This document shows positions 14,140 to 18,905 of a stretch of DNA of 18,905 nucleotides, one piece after another. Numbering within the stretch: position 1 is the first letter of the stretch; each line of letters begins with the position of its first letter. The DNA lies in NCBI GenBank assembly GCA_016869895.1, contig VGDC01000003.1:1-18905 (forward strand), written 5' to 3'. The notes below the pieces were generated by a model that made no database searches, had not been told where the DNA came from, and saw nothing but the letters and a program-made list of their open reading frames with translations. The position numbers and the translations under genes were made by a program. The stretch is from Alphaproteobacteria bacterium (GTDB lineage Bacteria; Pseudomonadota; Alphaproteobacteria; Rickettsiales; VGDC01).

Positions 14140-15603
14140 ATGGTTGAAGCGCGGCACAGCATCATCGGTACGCAATCCGGCTCGGAGTTCGAGGCCGAGG
14201 CATTATGGAACCGCGTCCGTTCCCGTTTGCGTGAGGCTTGTGGCGATGCCGTGTTCCGCAGCTGGTTCGATGGTCTGGGTTTTGACCGTCTGGACGGCAG
14301 CACCGCCGTGATGACCGCGCCGACGCGTTTCACCCGTGAATGGGTCGTGAACAACTATGCCAGCGAACTCCGCAATGCTTGGCGTCAGGAGCAAGACTCC
14401 GTGCTGGCGGTGGACATCATCCTGCGCAGCGCCCCTGCCGTTGATGCGCCTGTTGCCGTTGTCGCCGCTCCTGCGGTCGTCGCGGATGATTCCGCCGTGA
14501 AACTGGCCTATGACCGTGCTGCGGATTCCCGCCCCCGCGTCGATAGCGTCGAGGATGATGAGGAATTCACCCTCGGTTCGCCGCTTGACCCCCGTTTCAC
14601 CTTCGAGAATTTCGTCGTCGGCAAGCCGAACGAGCTGGCTTACGCCGCTGCGCGCCGCGTCGCGGAATCCCATGAAGCGCCAGTCGGCTGCAACCCGCTG
14701 TTCCTTCATGGCGGCGTGGGTTTGGGCAAGACCCACTTGATGCACGCATTGGCATGGCAGATTCGCCGTGAGAACCCGGAACGCCGCGTGCTGTATATGT
14801 CCGCCGAGAAGTTCATGTACCAGTTCATCCGCGCGCTCCGCTTCAAGGACACCATGCCCTTCAAGGAAAAGCTGCGCTCCGTGGACGTGCTCATGATTGA
14901 TGACGTGCAGTTCATCAGTGGCAAGGACAGCACGCAGGAAGAATTCTTCCACACGTTCAACGCACTGATCGACCAGAAGAAACAGCTCATCATCTCTGGT
15001 GACCGTTCTCCTTCCGACCTTGAAGGCATCGAAGAGCGCATCCGCTCGCGCCTCGGCTGGGGCTTAGTGGCTGACGTACACACCACTACCTACGAACTGC
15101 GCCTTGGCATTCTCCAGTCCAAAGCCGAGAAGCTCGAAGGCATCGAAGTGCCCTGCAAGGTGCTGGAATTCCTCGCCAGCAAAATCACCTCCAACGTCCG
15201 CGAACTGGAAGGCGCGCTGAACCGCGTGGTCGCCCATTCCACCCTCGTCGGCTCGACCATCAGCGTCGAAAGCACGCAGGAAGTGTTGAAAGACCTGCTG
15301 CGCGCCAATGACCGCCACATCACCATCGAAGACATTCAGAAGGCCGTCGCGCTGCATTATAATATCAAGCTGACGGAGATGCATTCCGCCCGCCGTTCCC
15401 GCGTCGTCGCCCGTCCGCGTCAGGTCGCCATGTACCTTGCAAAGAAGCTGACGACCAAATCCTTGCCGGAAATCGGCCGCAAATTCGGGGGCAAAGACCA
15501 TACGACGGTCATGCACGCGGTGAAGCGCATCGAAGAACTGCGCGAGTCCGATAGCGATTTATCGACGGATATCAATATCCTGAGCCGCGCACTTGAAAGT
15601 TGA
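14140..15603 (+). CDS. dnaA: Chromosomal replication initiator protein DnaA
   Basis: DnaA binds DnaA boxes at oriC and melts the origin with ATP. All four domains are seen: domain I (ALWNRVRSRLREACGDAVFRSW), a variable Ala/Val-rich linker, the AAA+ domain with Walker A GGVGLGKTH (about 191-199), Walker B VLMIDDVQF and the arginine-finger region RIRSRLGWGL, and domain IV with the basic loop and the signature GGKDHTTVMHAVKRI. It is about 487 residues long. The ATG at 14140 has AGG 8 bases upstream. A GTG at 14131 is also in frame with GAAGG 5 bases before it, so the protein may have three more residues. It heads the dnaA-dnaN-recF-gyrB cluster. Confidence 0.96.
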   Translation: MVEARHSIIGTQSGSEFEAEALWNRVRSRLREACGDAVFRSWFDGLGFDRLDGSTAVMTAPTRFTREWVVNNYASELRNAWRQEQDSVLAVDIILRSAPAVDAPVAVVAAPAVVADDSAVKLAYDRAADSRPRVDSVEDDEEFTLGSPLDPRFTFENFVVGKPNELAYAAARRVAESHEAPVGCNPLFLHGGVGLGKTHLMHALAWQIRRENPERRVLYMSAEKFMYQFIRALRFKDTMPFKEKLRSVDVLMIDDVQFISGKDSTQEEFFHTFNALIDQKKQLIISGDRSPSDLEGIEERIRSRLGWGLVADVHTTTYELRLGILQSKAEKLEGIEVPCKVLEFLASKITSNVRELEGALNRVVAHSTLVGSTISVESTQEVLKDLLRANDRHITIEDIQKAVALHYNIKLTEMHSARRSRVVARPRQVAMYLAKKLTTKSLPEIGRKFGGKDHTTVMHAVKRIEELRESDSDLSTDINILSRALES

Positions 15604-15625
15604 GTGGAAACTTGCTGAGCGGAGC

Positions 15626-15653
15626 TTGATTTCTGAAGATGCTCTGCTAGTAT
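15626..15653 (+). promoter_or_regulatory. Candidate dnaN promoter
   Basis: TTGATT (15626-15631) and TAGTAT (15648-15653) are spaced by 16 bases, each matching 4/6 of the consensus, in the dnaA-dnaN gap. TATCAT (15651-15656) is an alternative -10. A small dyad ATAAC-N5-GTTAT lies further down at 15713-15727. Read-through from dnaA is also possible. Confidence 0.3.
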
Positions 15654-15813
15654 CATACGACCTTTTCCGGGGTGGATGCCTGCCACTGGATTCCGAATAG
15701 AATAAGCATTGAATAACAATTCGTTATCTTATCTCAACCGTTAGTCAAAGTGGGAAGCCATGCAGACCTCATCCGTAGAAAAAAACAGCAATTTGAAGGA
15801 CAACGCAGGCAAT

Positions 15814-16926
15814 ATGAAACTGGTTATCGACCGCTCCGTCATCCTGAAAGCTTTGGGCCACATCCAGTCCGTCGTCGAGAAGCGCGGCACCATCCCCATC
15901 CTTTCCAACGTGAAACTCGCTGGTGAAGGCTCGACCCTCAGCCTGACCGCCACCGACATGGACATCGCCATCGTCGAGACCGTCGCGGCGCAGGTCGAAC
16001 TCGCTGGGTCGACCACCGTTCCCGCGCACACCTTCTATGAGATCATCCGCAAATTGCCGGATGGCGCGCTGGTCGAGCTGGAATCCACCGATGCGGGCAA
16101 GGTCTCCATCAACGCTGGTCAGTCCTCCTTCACCCTGTCCTCCCTGCCTGTCGCGGATTTCCCCGTGATGGCGGAAGGCGATTTCAGCCATAACTTCACC
16201 CTCGCCAAAGCCGAGCTGCTGGCGCTGGTCGATAAGACCCGCTTTGCCATCTCCACGGAAGAGACCCGTTATTACCTGAACGGTATCTACTTGCATGTCG
16301 CCGGTGATAAAGACAAAGTGCTGCGCACCGTGGCAACCGACGGTCACCGTCTGGCGCGCATCGAAGTGGCGCTGCCTGCTGGCGCGGCGGGCATCCCCGG
16401 TGTCATCATCCCCCGCAAGACCATAGCCGAACTGAAGAAACTGCTGGAGAACGAAGTCTCCGAAGTGCAGGTTTCCGTGTCTGAAAGCAAAATCCGCTTC
16501 GTCTGCGGCAATGCGGTTCTCGTGTCAAAACTGATTGACGGCACGTTCCCTGACTATGACCGCGTCATTCCTTCCGCGAACGACAAGATTCTGGAAGTGA
16601 GCGCGTCGCTGTTCTCTTCCGCGGTTGACCGTGTATCCGTCATCGCGTCCGACAAATCCCGCGGTGTGAAACTGAAAATCCAGAAGGGCAAATTGACCCT
16701 GTCCGCGAATAGCCCCGAAAACGGCACCGCGAGCGAAGACCTCGACGTGCAGTATGGCGCGGATGCGTTGGAAATCGGCTTCAACTCCCGCTACCTGCTG
16801 GAGATGATGGCGCAGATCGAAGGCGAGACCGCCCAGTTCGTACTGGCCGATTCCGCTTCCCCCGCGCTGGTGCGCGACTCCGCTGACATCGGCGCACTCT
16901 ACGTCGTCATGCCGATGCGCGTGTGA
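15814..16926 (+). CDS. dnaN: DNA polymerase III beta subunit (sliding clamp)
   Basis: The beta clamp forms a ring that tethers DNA polymerase III to DNA. The protein starts with the family's usual MKLVIDRSVILKAL and ends with YVVMPMRV, close to the conserved MPMR terminus. Typical segments are TIPILSNV, TATDMDIAI, YYLNGIYLH, RTVATDGHRLA and DGTFPDYDRVIP. From this ATG it is 370 residues, the normal length. The frame opens 18 codons earlier at an ATG (15760), but that extension has no family counterpart; the internal ATG has AGG 4 bases upstream. recF begins 8 bases after the stop, so the two are probably co-transcribed. Confidence 0.95.
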   Translation: MKLVIDRSVILKALGHIQSVVEKRGTIPILSNVKLAGEGSTLSLTATDMDIAIVETVAAQVELAGSTTVPAHTFYEIIRKLPDGALVELESTDAGKVSINAGQSSFTLSSLPVADFPVMAEGDFSHNFTLAKAELLALVDKTRFAISTEETRYYLNGIYLHVAGDKDKVLRTVATDGHRLARIEVALPAGAAGIPGVIIPRKTIAELKKLLENEVSEVQVSVSESKIRFVCGNAVLVSKLIDGTFPDYDRVIPSANDKILEVSASLFSSAVDRVSVIASDKSRGVKLKIQKGKLTLSANSPENGTASEDLDVQYGADALEIGFNSRYLLEMMAQIEGETAQFVLADSASPALVRDSADIGALYVVMPMRV

Positions 16927-16934
16927 GTTGACGG

Positions 16935-18173
16935 GTGAGCGAATCGCCACAAGTGATGAAAGAAGGCGCGCGTGTGGGGGAACCTGCCGCAGCGCCTTCT
17001 TCCGTTTACGGAAGCAATGCTTCCGCGGCTTCGCTTTCTAAGCTTACTCTCACCAATTTCCGCAATTACGCTTACCTTTCTCTGAATGTTGATTCAGCGC
17101 CTGTGGTGCTGATGGGCGCGAATGGGGCAGGAAAGACCAATATCCTTGAGGCGGTTTCGCTGCTGTCGCCCGGTCGCGGCATCCGCCGTGCGCAACTGCC
17201 TGACATCGACCGCCGTATGCCTGCGGGTGAATCCAACCCGTTCCCCATGCCTTGGGCGGTGACAGCGCAGGTGCGCAGCTTCGGCGAGGTGACGGATGTC
17301 GCCACAGGGCGCGACGGGGACAGCGGGTCTGCGGGAACGGAACGCCGATTAGTGCGCATCGACAGCTCGCCCGTCAGTCAGAACGCTTTGGCGGATGTGC
17401 TGAATGTCGTTTGGCTCACCCCCCAGCTTGACCAGATTTTTCAGGAAGGCCAATCCGCCCGCCGCAAGTTCTTTGACCGTCTGGTTTACGGCTTCGAATC
17501 CGGCCATGCCAGTCATGTGAATGCCTATGAAGCGGCGATGCGCGAGCGTAACCTGTTGTTGCAGGAGCGGCGCGGGGATGCCGTGTGGTTCGCGGCGCTG
17601 GAGCGCAAGATGGCAGAGCACGCCGTGGCCGTCGCCGCGCATCGCTTACAGGTGCTGGAGCGATTAAACGCGGTGATTTCCACCTCCACGCTGGATTTCC
17701 CGCAGGCGAAGTTGGAGTTGAACGGTGCGGTCGAGGGGCTCTTGGAGCAGGGGATGACTTCGCTGGAGGCGGAAGACCGCTTCCGCGAGTTGCTGGCTGC
17801 CCGCCGCATCGAGGATGGCTATGCCGGACGGACAGGGGAGGGCATCCACCGCAGTGAATTGATGGTCTATCACGTCGCCAAGGGCATGGAAGCGGCCTAT
17901 TGCTCCACCGGTGAGCAGAAAGCCGTGCTTCTTTCCATCATGCTGGCGGTCGCCCGTGCCCGTGCCCTTTGGGGAAGCGGTGCGCCCATTCTTTTGCTCG
18001 ATGAAGTGGTGGCGCATCTTGACCTCAAACGCCGTGCCCAGCTGGCCGATGAGATACTAGATATAGGGGTGCAGGCTTGGCTCACCGGAACGGACGCCGA
18101 AACCTTCGGCCACTTATCCGGAAAAGCGCAATTTTTTAGCGTTTCCGATGCCACTGTTCGCTTGCAAAAATGA
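16935..18173 (+). CDS. recF: DNA replication and repair protein RecF
   Basis: RecF is an SMC/ABC-like ATPase that loads RecA at single-strand gaps with RecO and RecR. Motifs are LTNFRNYAYLSL at the N-terminal sheet, Walker A GANGAGKTN (61-69), the signature STGEQKAVLLSIM, and Walker B APILLLDEVVAHLD. The 412-residue length is slightly above the usual 360-400. This comes from a 35-residue N-terminal extension (Ala, Ser and Pro rich) before the conserved domain. The start is uncertain: GTG at 16935 lies 8 bases after dnaN, and GTG 16953, ATG 16956 and GTG 16974 are also in frame, none with a clear ribosome site. The extension DNA is full of inverted repeats. Confidence 0.94.
   Translation: MSESPQVMKEGARVGEPAAAPSSVYGSNASAASLSKLTLTNFRNYAYLSLNVDSAPVVLMGANGAGKTNILEAVSLLSPGRGIRRAQLPDIDRRMPAGESNPFPMPWAVTAQVRSFGEVTDVATGRDGDSGSAGTERRLVRIDSSPVSQNALADVLNVVWLTPQLDQIFQEGQSARRKFFDRLVYGFESGHASHVNAYEAAMRERNLLLQERRGDAVWFAALERKMAEHAVAVAAHRLQVLERLNAVISTSTLDFPQAKLELNGAVEGLLEQGMTSLEAEDRFRELLAARRIEDGYAGRTGEGIHRSELMVYHVAKGMEAAYCSTGEQKAVLLSIMLAVARARALWGSGAPILLLDEVVAHLDLKRRAQLADEILDIGVQAWLTGTDAETFGHLSGKAQFFSVSDATVRLQK
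16960..17025 (+). repeat. Overlapping inverted repeats in the 5' end of recF
   Basis: Three inverted repeats overlap here. AAGAAGGCGC (16960-16969) pairs with GCGCCTTCTT (16992-17001). CTTCCG (16999-17004) pairs with CGGAAG (17009-17014). CGGAAGC (17009-17015) pairs with GCTTCCG (17019-17025). The second hairpin excludes both others, giving an attenuator-like choice of folds. Confidence 0.55.
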
Positions 18174-18216
18174 CCCGTGGATTGTAGAGTGACGACTACC
18201 ATATCTTGAGGTTTTT

Positions 18217-18905
18217 ATGAGCAACCAGAACACCGCCGCGAACGCTGTCGAATCAGCCGAAAATCTTTCCGAGAAAGTGACCCAGATGGATACTCCCGAA
18301 CGCAATAATTCCGATTATGGCGCGGATTCCATCAAAGTCCTGAAAGGGCTTGATGCGGTACGCAAACGCCCCGGCATGTATATCGGCGATACGGATGATG
18401 GTTCTGGCTTGCACCACATGGTCTATGAAGTGCTCGATAACGCCATCGACGAAGCCCTCGCCGGCTGGTGCGACAAGATCATCGTGCGCATCAACGCCGA
18501 CGGTTCGGTGACTGTGCGCGATAACGGTCGCGGTATTCCCGTCGATATGCACAAGGAAGAGGGTGTCTCCGCCGCAGAGGTCATCATGACCCAGCTGCAT
18601 GCGGGCGGTAAGTTCGACCAGAACTCCTACAAGGTCTCCGGTGGTCTGCACGGCGTGGGTGTTTCCGTGGTGAACGCGCTTTCCGTGTCGCTGAAACTGC
18701 GCATCTGGCGCGACGATAAAGAGCATTTCATCGAATTCCACCACGGTGAGACGGTCGCGCCGCTCAAAGTCGTCGGCCCCGGTAACGGGGAGCGTGGCAC
18801 GGAAGTCACCTTCCTGCCTTCCACCGAGACCTTCAGCCACGTCGAATTCGACTACAAAACGCTGGAACACCGCATCCGCGAGATGGCGTTCCTGAACTCC
18901 GGCGT
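18217..18905 (+). CDS. gyrB: DNA gyrase subunit B (3' end beyond window)
   Basis: Gyrase B supplies ATP hydrolysis for negative supercoiling. The frame is open from the ATG at 18217 to the window edge, giving 229 residues. After a 40-residue polar N-terminal extension the GHKL ATPase domain starts with IKVLKGLDAVRKRPGMYIGD. The Mg-binding asparagine lies in EVLDNAIDEA, then come VRDNGRGIPV and the ATP lid KFDQNSYKVSGGLHGVG. The Shine-Dalgarno TTGAGG sits 5 bases before the ATG. The gap from recF is 43 bases, with no terminator seen, so the two may be co-transcribed. The gene stays open and shows no damage up to the edge. Confidence 0.96.
   Translation, partial: MSNQNTAANAVESAENLSEKVTQMDTPERNNSDYGADSIKVLKGLDAVRKRPGMYIGDTDDGSGLHHMVYEVLDNAIDEALAGWCDKIIVRINADGSVTVRDNGRGIPVDMHKEEGVSAAEVIMTQLHAGGKFDQNSYKVSGGLHGVGVSVVNALSVSLKLRIWRDDKEHFIEFHHGETVAPLKVVGPGNGERGTEVTFLPSTETFSHVEFDYKTLEHRIREMAFLNSG

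Noticed and set aside
15760..15813. 18-residue N-terminal extension of DnaN
   Set aside because: The conserved clamp begins at MKLVIDRSV (15814) and gives the normal family length; the extension has no visible family support.

Overview
This window looks like a chromosomal housekeeping segment from an alphaproteobacterium, with moderately high GC outside the spacers. The evidence is an Irr-type Fur-family regulator with an ICE-like operator, the alphaproteobacterial mutM / ubiE-ubiB / dut neighbourhood, and an intact dnaA-dnaN-recF-gyrB cluster with rpsT just upstream. I cannot name the genus. The ubiquinone genes and a heme/iron-type regulator suggest a respiring organism.

Layout. Positions 1-2342 hold the 3' part of polA (+). 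Positions 2395-3408 hold a zeta-toxin-like P-loop kinase (+), with a second small reading frame nested in its 3' end. Next come a nitronate-monooxygenase-like flavoenzyme (3548-4960, +) and irr (5064-5534, +). An exported SH3-domain protein (-) converges on irr. A secreted-looking two-domain cytidine-deaminase-like protein (6226-7404, +) is transcribed away from the SH3 gene and converges on cysK. From 12.0 kb down to 7.4 kb the minus strand carries ubiE-ubiB, dut, an Rrf2 regulator and cysK. From 12.1 kb the plus strand carries mutM, rpsT, a rhodanese gene, dnaA, dnaN, recF and the start of gyrB, which runs off the window.

Functional themes. DNA replication and repair: polA, mutM, dut, dnaA, dnaN, recF, gyrB. 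Ubiquinone synthesis: ubiE, ubiB. Sulfur and iron control: the Rrf2 regulator next to cysK, irr, and the rhodanese. No tRNA, rRNA, CRISPR array, insertion sequence or prophage gene was seen. No gene-free stretch exceeds 300 bases; the largest are 218 bases before rpsT, about 210 bases between dnaA and dnaN, and about 193 bases between dut and ubiB.

The most unusual observations are: (1) the mutM start is preceded by a diverged 16-bp tandem copy of itself that forms a tiny upstream frame (MPELPHA) holding the only good ribosome site; (2) the cytidine-deaminase-like protein has a KR-type export signal and a degenerate second domain; (3) a 63-codon frame with its own ribosome site is nested in the zeta-like kinase; (4) three copies of a 10-12 bp motif surround the dut promoter; (5) overlapping, mutually exclusive hairpins lie in the 5' end of recF. 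None of these amounts to a clearly new defence or mobile system. The window is mostly ordinary core genome with a few odd details.
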